Origin: Punica granatum
Taxonomy: Eukaryota; Streptophyta; Magnoliopsida; Myrtales; Lythraceae
Assembly: GCF_007655135.1 (NCBI RefSeq)
Contig: NC_045127.1
Location: 1,116,001 to 1,180,000 of the forward strand
Direction of reading: 5' to 3'
Length of the DNA: 64,000 bases
Shown here: in pieces, positions 11,352 through 24,300 of the stretch
Position numbering within the stretch: the first letter of the stretch is position 1
Layout of the letters: each line of letters starts with the position of its first letter
Program-made: the position numbers and the translations under genes
Notes under the pieces: model-generated
Told to the model about the DNA's origin: nothing
Databases searched by the model: none
What the model saw: the letters and a program-made list of their open reading frames with translations, nothing else

Positions 11352-12110
11352 ATGACCAAGATCAGCACCCTCTGCCGCTTCGCACTTCCCTGCTTCGCCC
11401 CCTCCGCTTCGGCCTCCTCCCCTACCACCTGCCACCCCGCCTCAATCTCAACCGCCATTGCCGTCCCCTCCTCTAAGAATCGCATAAGCACCACGCTCAG
11501 AGACACACTGGCTGAGAGCATCCAAGAACCAGGCCCGAGACGTGAGGAGGACTCCGAGGTGGAGACCAACAGCATCTCGTCCCCGCTTGCCCCATCTGCG
11601 GCCCCACCACGGCCCTCCAAGACAATGGTTACCGGGACGATCTTTGGGCCCCGCCGCGGCCATGTGTGGTTCTGTATCCAGCACGACCGCCTCTCCACCA
11701 AGCCCTTCCTCCTCCTCGAGCTCTCCATCCCAACCCACCAGCTCGTCAAGGAGATGCAGTCGAGCGAACTCATGAGAATCGCCCTCGAGTGCTCCTCATC
11801 TGCCTACTCTTGCACTCTCCGTTCAGTCCCGATGTGGACCCTCTCCTGCAATGGGAAGAAGCTCGGGTTTGCTGTTAGGAGGAAGTCGAACGATCAGAGC
11901 CGTTCAATCCTGAAGGCTATGCAATCCATGACAGTCGGAGCTGGGGTGATACCACCCAGCGTAGGAGCACAATCATCAGAGGAGCTCATGTACATGAGGG
12001 CCAACTATGAGCACGTTGTGGGGAGCGCCGACTCTGAGTCCTTCCACCTCATTAGCCCGGACCAGTGCCCCGGTCAAGAACTCAGCGTGTTCTTGCTCCG
12101 TTCAAAGTAA
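11352..12110 (+). CDS. MIZU-KUSSEI 1-like protein (DUF617)
   Basis: Intronless gene for 252 residues. MIZ1-family proteins are plant-specific; the founding member is needed for root hydrotropism and is associated with ER membranes. The DUF617 domain covers about residues 88-251. It shows VTGTIFGPRRGHVWFCIQ, LLLELSIPTHQLVKEM, RIALEC, WTLSCNGKKLGFAVRRK, a YMRANYEHVVGS block and the ending ELSVFLLRSK. The N-terminal 85 residues are Ser/Pro-rich and poorly conserved. I chose the ATG at 11352 because the family often begins MxKIxxLxRF and this one reads MTKISTLCRF. An in-frame ATG at 11259 would add 31 residues. GC content is high across the coding region. The role of this member is inferred only from the family. 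Confidence 0.92.
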   Translation: MTKISTLCRFALPCFAPSASASSPTTCHPASISTAIAVPSSKNRISTTLRDTLAESIQEPGPRREEDSEVETNSISSPLAPSAAPPRPSKTMVTGTIFGPRRGHVWFCIQHDRLSTKPFLLLELSIPTHQLVKEMQSSELMRIALECSSSAYSCTLRSVPMWTLSCNGKKLGFAVRRKSNDQSRSILKAMQSMTVGAGVIPPSVGAQSSEELMYMRANYEHVVGSADSESFHLISPDQCPGQELSVFLLRSK

Positions 12111-12983
12111 TTATGAGGGAGTTCCTGAAGAAAGCAAAACATGTTATTTCTTCAGATTCATTCTTTTACCAAGATCGGAGTTTTTCTTGGGTTCTTTGGG
12201 ATGGTTTCTTGAGAAAATTGACGACCTTGTAATCTTATTGAATCTGTTTTCGGGAATGATCGGTACACAAATTCAGAGTTAGACTGGTAGGTAGGCAATT
12301 TGCTTCATTGGACATAGTTTGTCACGGAGTTCAGGCTGTACTTTTCGTTTCTTTTTCATTTTTTTCCTTGCGTTGATTCATCTTCAACAAAGAACTGACT
12401 TACCCGTGTCAGAGCAATGCAATGTTCGAATGAATTCTCGTTTTCGAAATCTTCTTATTTGTTTCTAATGCATATCTTTTAGTTCCTTTGGGATGACGAA
12501 TGGCTAACACTTCAGAATGTTCGTAAGCCACAAAACACAGACAAGAAGTTGGAGTCCTTTTCGCAACAACTGCATGCTCGACTCTACATGGACCACTTCC
12601 ATGCTCCAAGACAACAGAGAATTAACTGACAAGCCGGATCGAACCACACAATTCCTTGTCTTCAGCCTCCAGTTTCTGCACTTACCAACGAAATCTTTCT
12701 TCTTCTGAGAAACAAGAATCCAAGATTTCAATTGCAAAATTGGCTCAATCGCATTTGTTTACGTACGGCATTTACATTGAGATATTTTTCTCTAATATGG
12801 TAGAAGATTTTTGGAATGATTCAGCTTTGAATCTCCACCACTACAACCAACACCAACACCACCTTTTGCTAATCGAAGCGTTAACCTACCTGCCCCATAA
12901 ATACAGAAAATGTATGAATTTTCTCTGCTACTAGGCCCTAAAGTGATTCCTAAAGCGAGAAATTTTCCAGAGTTTTCATCGAG
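12111..12983. other. Intergenic region between MIZ1-like and dynein light chain genes
   Basis: Contains the 3' UTR of the MIZ1-like gene and the promoter and 5' UTR of the dynein light chain gene. Short open frames here have no recognisable domain. Confidence 0.6.
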
Positions 12984-13677
12984 ATGTTGGAGGGAAGAGC
13001 AGTGGTGCGAGAAACCGACATGCCAGAGGAAACGCAAGCCCATGTAATGGAGTTAGCGTACAAGTCCCTTGATCTGTATGAATCCTCCGATTGTCAATCC
13101 ATCGCTCATCATATCAAACAGGTCCTACCACAGTCCTCTCATAGAATCTCACCTAATGTGACTATATTAGTATATAGCAGTAAGAGTTGAATATGCGATC
13201 AAGGCAAGCGTGGTTTTAAGCTTGTGAGAGTATAAAGGCAGATTGATCTGTTTTCAGTACCGCTGCTAATTTATATCTTCTTATTATCAGGAGATAATTT
13301 GAGGAATGATTACGACTTTCAATGTTGTGTGATCGTCAGTTCTGCAGTTGAGGGATCCCTACTTTTCTAAAAGTCCTATTATACTTATCGCACCAGCTGC
13401 AGGAATCCTCAGCTGCAGAGGATTTTCTTCCAAGAATATGAAAGATGTTCAATCATACTCTTTGTTCATTTAACAGAGCTTTGATGAAGCTTATGGGCCT
13501 TCTTGGCACTGCGTGGTGGGCAAGGACTTCGGTTCGTGCATCACTCATTTGCGTGGGAGCTTCATTTTCTTCCATGTGGACATGATGGCGTTTCTCATCT
13601 TCAAGGACGGGAAGGACTTCTCCGAGAGCAAGGAGGAGGCGATCGGAGTGCGGCGCAAAAACGGCTTTGATGCCTGA
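12984..13677 (+). CDS. Dynein light chain LC8/DYNLL-type protein
   Basis: Two exons, 12984-13121 and 13477-13677, joined in phase 0, give 112 residues. LC8 proteins are homodimeric hub proteins that bind short linear motifs in partners. Flowering plants lack dynein heavy chains, so here the protein acts outside a dynein motor. Start MLEGRAVVRETDMP matches the family N-terminus, followed by a helix with SLDLYESSDCQSIAHHIK. Exon 2 carries YGPSWHCVVGKDFGSCITH and the beta-strand run GSFIFFHVDMMAFLIFKDG. The protein is longer than the usual 89-residue LC8 by a charged tail (KDFSESKEEAIGVRRKNG). The intron is 355 bp with GT-AG borders. The family call is strong; partners are unknown. Confidence 0.92.
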
Positions 13678-15931
13678 AGTATAAAGATAATCTTACAAAT
13701 GCAAGAAGTGTTAGCAAACCTATATACACTACAGACTTCTTAAAGTTCTCGTGTTTTATTTTAATCTACAGAAAAAATCAAGCGGAATAATTAAGAAGCG
13801 TCAGGAAAGTAGTACCGGTAGAGGAAGGTTGGCATTGTCAGTGAGGAAGAGAGAATCTGCAGCCCAAGGACTAGAAATGGTTTCGGGTCAATGGGATTTC
13901 TAAACCTCAGGATGCAGATTATCCGATCCTCACCCAAATATGATCAGCAAAATATCAAACTTTGGCAGGAAACAAGGGACTTGTGTATGTATTTCTCTAG
14001 CTAGAGAGTGATCATGGAGGATAAAGCAAAGAGTTAGATGTGTTCGAAATTATATATGCCTCTATGAAGTCACTAGAAAATGATACGTTATACTTTTAAC
14101 TAAAAGATCTAATGTGGTGCAAAGAGCTGTTTCTACCTCGGGATATATATATATATATATATATATGTAGGCATTTATATGATTAGGTGTCAGAATTTCT
14201 TTTTGTTGGTTTGATTTGATTCTGTTCTTCTGCAACCAATCATGATCAAAGGGCCTTCTTTTATTTCAATCTGCTTTCAGCAGATGAGGACATCTTCTCT
14301 GCCTTGAATGCTTTCCGAAGATGAACCAATCCGATCACCGGATCTTCCCCTTCACCAGTTTTGATAGATTCTCTCCCCCTTACATATATTCCGAGTCCTA
14401 ATCAAGACACTTCTGTCCAGATATAATTATTGTGAGCTTGAAGCTACTCTGCAACTTCAAAGGAAGAAATTCAAGCATCTCTTAAAGCTTAAGATGGATA
14501 CTTCAGCTTCTGCACATATTTTCTCTGAGAAGCCAAAAAAATTGATGGGTTGTGAAGGAAAGGAGGTGTCTTGTCAAAATCTTGCCAGCCCCAGTAACTG
14601 CCTCTGCTTGGGTGGATATTCTTAAAGTCCTGGGAGAATTTGTTCGTGTTCATCTTCATGTTCGTGATCTATGATCTGTGAAATGCTCTCGAACAATCAT
14701 GACAAATAGTTACGCTTCGGTCTTTGAATGAACTCGAACGGCAGCATATCGTTTGGAAAGATCTCTGATGATACCTTGACACTCTTCATCACTTGGAACC
14801 ACTTCTCACGCCTATAGCATATTCCATTTTATTAATCGATTACTTAGTACAAGTGCTCAATTTTTATTTGTAATACTTCTTTCTAGAATGTATATGCCAG
14901 CTTAGCTACAAGGTGGGACTGATGTCGCTATCTGCCGGGCACATTTTATCAGTGAATCAAATTATACAAGTTGTGAGAGTGGCATGCCCATATCGAATGA
15001 CGTTATTACAGCATGATATCTAGCATGGAACTTTTTCTTTTTACAGCATGATATCTATTCTTCCTATGAAGTGGAATACGAACTTTTAGAAGTTCTTCGA
15101 TCCTTGATGGCTGATTTACAATGAACCAAACCACACGTCAGGCTGCCATATCCTCCGCTTTTTTCCTATGTTCTTTCACAAGAAAGGTTGGCCACTGCTG
15201 TCGAAAATATCTCCAACATGACAGAAGCTGCGATCAGCAGAGAATGCAACTTGCAACCAACCCTGATTATGATGTATGTCCAATAACCAATCATAAGGCA
15301 GCAAAAAGAGAACTAAAAAGAGTTTTTTTTTTTTTCATAAGTAACTTATGCCCAAAGGCTAAGGCTACTCTTTTGAATCTACTTGTTACAAAATGCTGCT
15401 GTCAAAGGTCGAAGCTGCCGTTAAAGCTCCTTCAACCACCAACAAATTGCTGTTACTTCTGCAAATCAATTATCACTGGATGAAGTAATGATCAGGAACC
15501 TTGAGAGATTTCGATATAGCAACACCATATGCTGTCTTATATCTTCATGCGAAAGGAACATTCGAACCAACAGAGCCTAACGTGTGGATAAGCAGGCAAC
15601 AGGCAGTATTGGCAAGAGACCTGTCATTTTAAGAATCGTTCGAGGGATAGGATTGATAATATGCCGCTGCAAGAAACTCAACACAATAACGGTTCCAGTG
15701 CTAACAACTTATACACACAAAAACTTTGGCCTGGTAAATTAGGTGGCAGCAACGGGAAAATTTACTGCCAGACTCTTAACAAAAATAACTCCAGTACATC
15801 CTCTTTTTCACTTCTACCCATGCACTATCTCAAACATCCCTACTCTATCTTTCCTTCTCATTTAAGCCTACCCGCCTACAGAGTTCGATGGGAACAATTA
15901 TCTGCAACGGAAGCTAACAATCGGTGGAAAT
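13678..15931. other. Intergenic region, no gene seen
   Basis: AT-rich sequence with a (TA)n run at about 14146-14166. It holds the 3' regions of two convergent genes, the dynein light chain on plus and the carrier on minus. Short open frames have no recognisable content. Confidence 0.55.
14146..14166. repeat. (TA)n microsatellite
   Basis: A short uninterrupted TA run in the spacer downstream of the dynein light chain gene. Confidence 0.85.
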
Positions 15932-18138
15932 TCAGGACAGCAGCATCTTAAGTGTCTCGTAAGTCATGAATACGATCCCTACACCCGGGACTACCTTGTA
16001 GTACTCGGGAAGTATCCCTCTGTACAAGCCCCATAAGCCTTCTGTTCGGATAATATGCCCGAATGTCCCGAACAAGCCAGTGTTGTAAACACGAGCTCTG
16101 CCACCCGCTCCTTCCAACTGCATTCTTCGCCTCACAAGATCGATAGGGAAGGTTGCTACACCATTTTCAGGAGCAAATTGAAAATTTTATGAGACAATCA
16201 GGATATGGAAGAAAAAAATTATATAGAAGAAGTGGGAAAATTGACATCTAAAGATATACACAAATAATTTACCAGTTGAAGATGCAATGCCTGAGAGACT
16301 GCCACAGGCAAGACTTACCATCACAGCTGAATCATTTGGCCTAAGAAGAGTATAAACATATCATCAATACGTGGAGTCTAATAAAAAATTCCAGGACGAA
16401 TAAACATAAGATAATTCACATGGGAGAAGAAGTGTGAAGTTTCTACCTTTGGGACTGCCAAAAAGATCTCAAGCTTTCATAAACTGAGAAACTTATTGCT
16501 ATGCTGGGACCAACTCCCTACATAAGGGGGAATACCAACATAAAAATTACATACAGAGACAAAAATTGGTAGCAGAACAGATGTGTACTGCCAAAGCAAT
16601 AGCATACCAATAATGTCGCTCCAAGTCCTTTATATAAACCGAAAAAGCCTTCTTCTTTGCAAATTGTATGCAAAGCGTGAAAAATTCCTCTATAGTATAC
16701 TGCATTTCTCTGCAAAACCCAACAAGGAAAGTAGGGATTGAGGGTTCTACTTGGAACAAATAACTTTCTAAGTCACCAATGTTGGTTTCACCCAAAATCT
16801 CCATCTGGTCCATCTCATTGATCTCTATTATTTTTCAGTTACTTTCTAAGTACAGTATGCATGTTTACCGTTGCAGCAAGGCGGGTCCGAACAAGATCTA
16901 GAGGATAAGTGGCAGAGGCAGCTGTTATTCCAGCCAATCCTCCACCTACAAAATGCACAAAGAGATCTGAGCTCGCACTCCCCTGTTGACTGTTTCCGAC
17001 TACCGAATGCAAGAACTGAAAATAATTTGTTTTTTCAGTGTTAGCAGGATAGTCCTGATAAGAGGATAGAATCATAGACAAGACGGTTGGCGGTAACATG
17101 TACTAACCCTCTTGTAATGCTCATAAGCATAGAAGTTGACAGACGAATAAGGAAGCCGATGGACAATTGTGACCATATTGCCTTTCCAAAAGGCTCTGAA
17201 TCCCTCCTCATTGACAATGCGTGAAGCCTCGTGCCATATGCTGGCCTTGGTTAAAAGTGAGACGTCAGTGTGCATTCCTTGGACCTAGAAAGATCGGATG
17301 TCAAAAATGAAGTCAACAAACAAATAAAAAAGTTCAGACACAAAGACAAAAGCACCAAGAGGAGCACAGAGAATTTCATGCTCGAGAAATTGTCATATTG
17401 TTGGGCAAAAACTGGGGAGATGCGCGGGTGGGGAATTCAATAATGAACAGTTGGATCTATGGCGAGGTTGCCCAATCACGTAAAGGTGGCAATGCCTAAT
17501 CAACTTGACACGGATTACTGAGAGATCGGTTAAAGGATACTCACTCTTGAAACAGATAGCAATGACACAATATTGGCACAAAGTGAAGTACAGAACATGT
17601 GATTCTAACATAAACTTGCGAGCTCTGCTCTGCAACCAACAAACGGAACCCATGGAACACCTTTACCAGGGAAGCTGGAATTTCCGTCCCTTCAGCTCAG
17701 TCTACCTCTAGAGCCCTGCGGACATAGCACTCGACCAGATACAGCCACTTCACACAAACAAAACCATTTCTTTCCTCTCCAGCCAAACTCTATGCGAGAC
17801 ACCTATATAAGAACAAGTCCTAATTCCAAGCAAAATAGCCCTTCCCCATAAATCAAAACTTTCCGACATAGCACACAGCATGAAAGCATGACACCCAAGA
17901 GTCAGAATCCAAAATGGACCTGAAAGAGAATGGTGAGGCGAGCGAGAGGAGCGGTGCAGGTCTTGCTGAAAGCACCGGCGATACCGCCGGCTAAAAGCTG
18001 CTGCGCCGTCCCAATCTGGGTCAGAGCAGCTGGCGGCGGCTTGTGCTGCTGCGGCTGCAAGAACTTCCGGTGCCCACTATCTACAACCCCTCCGTGGGTA
18101 GCGGAGTTCACGACGCCGACTCTAGCCTCCATGTTCAT
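15932..18138 (-). CDS. Mitochondrial substrate carrier family protein (SLC25)
   Basis: Inner-membrane carrier with three Solcar repeats, probably for a nucleotide or related solute; the exact substrate is not shown by sequence. Minus-strand exons: 18138-17920, 17284-17108, 17015-16869, 16709-16608, 16517-16447, 16340-16273 and 16155-15932, giving 335 residues. The repeat signatures are CTAPLARLTILFQ (first, lacking the usual acidic residue, as in its subfamily), TYPLDLVRTRL (second) and TFPIDLVRRRM (third). Other family pieces are GFRAFWKGNMVTIVHRLPYS, SVNFYAYEHYK and GFFGLYKGLGATLL. The N-terminal 45 residues are a variable leader. An alternative start is the second Met at 18132. A CT/CA microsatellite lies in the presumed 5' UTR. 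The closest family I recall is the Arabidopsis At3g53940 type. Confidence 0.93.
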
Positions 18139-18162
18139 TGCCGCAGTCTCTCTTCCCTTCCC

Positions 18163-18200
<38 letters not shown>

Positions 18201-19064
18201 GAGAAAAGCAGCTGAGCTCAGCTGGGTGTGAGTGAAATTAGACAGCAGGCGATGTTTATGTCACCGGGTGAGTGGAAAGAAATCAAGAACACAGTATCGG
18301 GGGAAACCAGGAACTGGTCATTAGATTATTCTAAACTTCCGCAAGGGGGGAACGAGGAGGTGGCAGAGAAGGCAAGAGGAGAACCCTAATATTCGTCTTT
18401 TCTCGTGCGAGGGTTTTAAGTTCTCTGATCTGAACAGTGGAAATTACCAACTCGTGAAAAAGATTTTCCATTTCGTTTTCGTGAGACAAGAGCTTCCTAT
18501 TTACGCACGTGCTGGATATTCAGGGGAAGATGCCAATATTCCTTGAGAAAACTTCACACTTGGCCAGGACTTGTTTCACACCACACATACATGCCACTGC
18601 CACATTGGTCTTTGGAGGACCACTGCGATCGGCAGGTTAACATCGATCCAACAGTTGACAGGCACCGCTTGAAAACGTGTAACATATCGAGATAAGGTTT
18701 AACATGTCCGTGGCCATCTCTGTCTTCACCGAGAAGCCGAGAAAAGACGCTACTCTGTTGAATTTACAAATACAGGTGCTCCACCGGCTAGCAAAGATAT
18801 GGGTAAGAATAAAAAATGGAGCTTATTTCAGGGCTCTTCAAGCGAAATGCCTCCCTCCCCATCTTTTACATGTACATAAATACATCAAGAAAAGCCGTGG
18901 TACAAGGTTACTATCGAGGTGTTTGCCGACCAAGAACTTCTTCCTGGAAATAAAGTGCTTCCACTTCCACCCTCAGATGAAGATAAAAAACCTAATCTGT
19001 ATCTTAACTCAGGGCTCTTGAAAGCCAGCAAAACCCATCAAATCTTACAGAACAAACAGCCCGT
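18139..19064. other. Intergenic region between carrier and UVSSA genes
   Basis: Holds the carrier promoter and 5' UTR (with the CT/CA repeat) and the 3' region of the upstream UVSSA gene on the same strand. An open frame at 18704-19021 on plus shows no domain. Confidence 0.55.
18164..18201. repeat. (CT)n(CA)n compound microsatellite in presumed carrier 5' UTR
   Basis: A CT run passes directly into a CA run about 25 nt upstream of the carrier start codon, so it is probably transcribed. Length variation here could affect leader structure; that is inference. Confidence 0.85.
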
Positions 19065-20875
19065 CTACCACTGGTTCGGAAAGGCTTCCCTGTAACGTTG
19101 ATCCTCATCAGTGGTCAGTTGCGTCGTGGTTGAATCCGCTGCACGGGCATTCAGTAACCTCCGGGATAGCCTATCCTTCGCAGTCGCTTTCTTCCGTAGC
19201 ATTGATGCAAGAGTCTGCTTCTTGCTCCTAGCCGATGATTTTCCACCCACAGCCACATCCACTTCTTCCCCAATAGCTGCAGACCTCGAAGTAGAAGCCA
19301 ATGCAGCATCCCTAAGAACCGCTTCATTGTGTTCACGAATTTTAGCGAGCTTTGCACGTTTCAGCGCTTTCCTATCATGCATCCTCCTCTCGCCTTCCTC
19401 TCTATCCCGCGTCCTAACATTTTTAACAGCTTGTTCAGCTAATGTTTTCACTAGATCATTCTCCGGTTCGTGAAATTCTTTTTCTGCTGAATGCCCCTGA
19501 TTGATTGGTCTGCCTTCATTGTCTCGAGATACAACGGGTCCATGGAAAGGGCAGACTTTTAGATCTCTTCTTTGACAGAGTGCCCCATTGCTCAAAGGAG
19601 CACGGCAAGGCTGAGGGGTTGCTCGCTCTTCCTTGTAAACGGTTGCCTGGACATTCAACTCTGCGATTTTTTCGGCTGGAATAACCGCATCATAGTCCAC
19701 CCGACCCCAGTGGCTTTCCAGCTCCAATCCCCTCTGATTAGCCAAAACGCCATCGCTGGAACCCCACTTGTCCAAACAAGAGCCCCATTTCACCACTGGA
19801 GCTTCAGCCAAAAGCTTACTCTTCAAAGAACCCGAATCATCCGGAACACGTGCACAATCAGGTTTCTTGTCGCTATTGGAATCTTCTATATCACATCTAG
19901 AATTTTCTTTCGCACCACTAGTTGATGGCAGACTCAGATCCTCGACACGATCTTTAGGTGCCCTTGTAGTGCTGTCTTCGAGCTCTCCGACCTTTCCCTC
20001 TTCCCAGAAGTCGTCTTCTTCTTCTGCATCATGCTTTCCAGGAATTGAAGGTTCGCTGACTAATTCTTCACATTTCTTTTTCACGTCGTGAATCTTGTTT
20101 TGGATCTTGATCAGCTCCTTCAAAGTGGAGTCCCTCACCCTGCTGTCTGTCGCATCTGCTCGCACGACAACCGTGATTGATTCTTGGACAGAAGCCAAGT
20201 GCTTTGCGACAAGGAACTTATAAAGCTCTCTCAGTGTGTCAAACACAACTCTATTGTCCTGGTTCTCATGAACTCTTTCCCCTTCTTTCAATGATGAGAG
20301 ACGTATCTGCAGAAGTTCACGTGAACGGAACTCACCGACATCTTCATCATCAAGGGGGAAAGGGGGCACAAGTTTGTCTCTTGTACGAACAATATCCAAA
20401 CACTGCTCGATCTCATCGATCGTGGACTGGACTTCGTCCTTCATGGAGCCAAAATTCTCCTTGAGAGCATCAAATTTCTTCTGCAGAATCTCTCTCGTCC
20501 TCATCTCTCTTTCCCTCCTCTCCTGTTGAATCCTGGCTGCGTTCGCCTGGAGATCAGGGAACTGCAGTCTGAGGGTGTTCTTCAAGTAATCGAATCCTAA
20601 CCTGAGCTGCCTGTAATGGACGCCAAAGGAAGCGTTCCACTTCTCCAGAAACTCAATCGCCTTCGATCGCAAGCAAGAAGCAATCACTGCAGGAGCAGGA
20701 AGAGGCATATTTCTTCGGAACCCGACACTAAAACTCAATAACTGATCCAGATTTTCGACGATGAGGGTCCTGAAAAGCTTCGACCGCATAAACAGTTCAT
20801 CTACTATCAGCAGTGACAGGTACCGCACCTGAAACAAGGGCACACGAATCTCAGAATCCAATCAACCCTACAAGA

Positions 20876-20914
<39 letters not shown>

Positions 20915-21303
20915 CCTAAAATGGCATTTTCTTGAGATGCAGTGCCCAACAGCAGCGTTGAACAAAATAAGGCGAAAATTTTAACGAATTCAAACAGAAT
21001 CACAGAATCAATTTCAAATATTCAGCACATATGATGAATTGAAAGCGCAGAGAGAGAGAGAGAGAGGGGGGGAACCTGGGAATGGTTACGCTTCATGAGG
21101 GACATGAGAGTTTGGGCGGCGACCCGGAGCTCGGAGTCGGAATAGCGAACGACGGACTTGATGGACTTGAGGAGGCGGGGGTCAACTTCCCTGGCCGTGG
21201 AATTGGTAGCCTTCTCTATCAAAGCCCTCACCTTGCCGCCTTCCTCCTCTTCCATATCCATTGCTCTCTCCCCCTCGTCTCTCTGTCTCTGGATTTGCTT
21301 CAT
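19065..21303 (-). CDS. UVSSA: UV-stimulated scaffold protein A homologue (DUF2043)
   Basis: UVSSA works in transcription-coupled nucleotide excision repair: it binds stalled RNA polymerase II with the CSA/CSB machinery and recruits TFIIH. Exons 21303-21076 and 20828-19065 join in phase 0 to give 663 residues. Residues 1 to about 150 form the helical VHS/ENTH-like domain (for example RSKLFRTLIVENLDQLL and GFRRNMPLPAPAV). A charged helical region follows. An acidic aromatic stretch, EEEDDFWEEGKVGE, is near residue 345. The C-terminal DUF2043 part has a Cys/His cluster around 480-510 (CRAPLSNGALCQRRDLKVCP, then FHG), followed by a basic tail. The first ATG (21303) is used; ATGs at 21261 and 21255 are plausible and fit better the short acidic start I recall for the family. 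The single intron carries an AAT repeat. Confidence 0.92.
20876..20913. repeat. (AAT)n microsatellite in UVSSA intron 1
   Basis: About twelve TAA/AAT units in the only intron of the UVSSA gene. Confidence 0.9.
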
Positions 21304-24300
21304 TGATTGACCATTGACCCCTCTGCCTCTCTCTCCTGCAAGGCCGCCAGTAGGGCGCAGCCGGATTAAATTTGGGCTTTCTATTCTTCATCCTAGAAAA
21401 TATTTAATAATAATTTCTTCTTTTTTTTTCAACCCCTAAATAATTAAATATTAAAATAAAATCCTGAACCTAAACGGACGTCATCTGCCTTTTTCCTTTG
21501 TTCCTTGATGCATCAGTCCCCGCTCTTCCCGCCGCTTATGGACCCGAACCAGTCAAGCGGAGCCACGCTCGAGATCCTTTCCTTTGGACTTGATAACGAA
21601 ACTGGCCTTACTGTGCAAGCCGCAATTATCAAGTGACAGGCTGATATGCCGTGCAGTGCAGTGTCGTATACTTTTTTGGTCAGGCACGATAGATAATGAA
21701 TAAGACTTGTCTGCGGACCGACTCATTAACGTGCACAGCAAGACAAAGCTTTGGCCTTTGGCCCAATAATGGTTACAGGGTAGGGTCCAAAATTGCCACT
21801 TCAACATCTCAAGCCCGAAAGGCCCCATTACAGGCCCAAGTATAGGGCTTTTGATGGGCTTCAACCGCCACAATGGGCCGACAATCTCCCAACTGCTGAA
21901 GAGCAGCATCCACAAAACGGTTGCCTGCAGGGACTTTGAACTATCTGCATGGGTTATGGGGAATCTATCGGGCTGTTTAGGTCAGTTGCTCGCTCAGTAC
22001 ATTCTTCTTTGTCAATTTGATTATGACAGCCATTTCTAATAATATGCGACATGAACCAGAAGCTTCTGTGCCTTATTGTATTGTCGTCCCTCTCGTGCCC
22101 GCATCATTATCCAGGAGTTTGGAATTGGACATCTGATTTTCACAGAGTGGACCTCATATCGTCATTCATTAAAGCATAGCTCATAATTCGTCTAAATAAA
22201 GAGTGCCTTCGATTAGAAGCTCTCTCTCTCACTCATTCATTGTCACTTTGTTCCCAAGACTGCATAAATAAATCTATGTTCGTCCTCATATTAATTTTTT
22301 ACCAGGATTTAAAGCTTAGTGTTGAAGATATGTGTCGTATTCGACGGAGGACCCAGAGACCTGGATATGACGATGAAATCAGCTGAAAATGAGGAGAAAG
22401 GGGCCGAGTTGAGTTGCTCTCTGTAAAAGAGATTTGCTGCAACAATTATTAAGTTTATCGCAACACTGGGAGGTTTTGCCATAGCAACTTGCTGTTTCAC
22501 TGCAGAAATGCGAGTTGGTCATAGCGATTCTTGTTTCCGTTTTGGGCGTGATTTCATGTAATCATAAGATATTATTCATAAGAGATATTCTAGAGTTTTA
22601 TAGATATATTCTTGTATTTATATATATGAGAGGTGGAGTCTTGGGAAGAGAGGCGTTGTGTGATAATCACGGATAATCTTTTTGGGAATTCTTGGGTTTA
22701 CTCTCTTGGAGTCTCTAGACTTCACAGAGTGAGAAAGCTGAGAAGATTATGAGACTCTTTTCGGATTGAGTTTTGTAACAAGAACTAGGAAACACAAGTG
22801 TGATCTCGATGTTGTAATCTCCGGTTTATCAATCTAGTGGAATTTCCTACTTTGTCCGTTGACGTTTCCCTCATTGAGAGAGTTTTATCACGTATAACCC
22901 AATGTTCATTGTTCTTACTTCTTGATTAAATTCCTCTAATCCGGCACGTTGTATCAACACTTAGCTTCACCGACACTTCTTCAATTAAAAGCAAAGTCCT
23001 TTTTCCCAATGAAAACATTTTCCAATCCCCCTTGAATTATTGGTTGTTCAGCTAAAGGGTCCCCAAAGTGGGAAAATAGATAGGTCGAGATCTCCATTAA
23101 GAGGGGCCCTCTCTGTTTCATCATGCATCTTTTCTTGTAAGCTTTACCGATTTAGGCAACCGAAATGACCATTATATATATACAAAGAAGATTCTGCTGG
23201 TGAAATTGACCGATTACGATCTCAATGCATATGACCCGATATTAAACCGTTAGCGACTTCTGCTAGTACGTGATCTTACCATAATATATATTTATGGAAG
23301 GGTAAAGAATGGCATATAGAAGAGAAGCATGAGTTTTTTTTTTTTTTGGTAGTAATAAACTAAGAGGAATTAAGTGAGCTGACGTGAAGAAGACCCCGAA
23401 AAGGACCTGCCAAAACAATGAACTGTATAATCCAAAAACCATTATTGATTTTTTTAGAAGAAAGAGAAAGCATTAATGCCTTTTTCGTTATATACTATGG
23501 AGAAGCGAGTGTCGACCGTTGAGGACAATAATAATAATTCATATTTTTGGAGTGTTACTCTTGACAATTGACATACATTCAATCATCTTGAATATCGATA
23601 ACAAGCTTAGAATAGAATTATCCTTTTGATCATTAAAACATTTCCGTTATAATCTTGTTTTGTAAGATTTATGTCACATGCATCAATTACATACTTCATT
23701 TGTGGCTCCCACCCTATGATATCCTAAAATGATTTCAAATAAAAAAGGTTCATATTTATAAAGGCCGAACAATATATATAAAAAAAAAGAAAAAAAAAAA
23801 GAGGAACTAGAACTTTTGCTTTTGATGAATATAAAATGAACTAGAAGTTGCTTGCGACTAAAGTTGTGTAATGCACCAATGAATATAGGGGCTCTCTTCT
23901 AGGGTTAGAAAACGACTTCTATTGTCTTTTTAGTTTAGTTTAAAAAGTGTAGATAAGAAAAATGGCTACTATAAAGTTACGGGATAATATTTTTTTTTCT
24001 TAAAGTATTATCTGATAGGATTCTTCATTTGTAATTACATGACACGTTCGAATTCATACAGGTACCGAGAGGAAAATTCAAAATGAAGAATTGAATTTGA
24101 ATTATGAAATGATCATGTTGTTAAAACATGATAGGATCGTATTTTCTTTCTTTCCAAAGATTCACATGGCCAATAATAAGAGTTGAGGAAAATCACTATA
24201 ATATACCAAACTCTGAGCACAAAGATGAAGAGGGCAAACCCAGAGAAGACACCGAAGAGCTTTCCTAGGGAAATTTACGTCCTTATTTAATAATTAATAA

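Noticed and set aside
11207..11773. 188-codon frame on minus, opposite the MIZ1-like gene
   Set aside because: Antisense shadow of GC-rich coding sequence; the plus frame carries the clear DUF617 protein.
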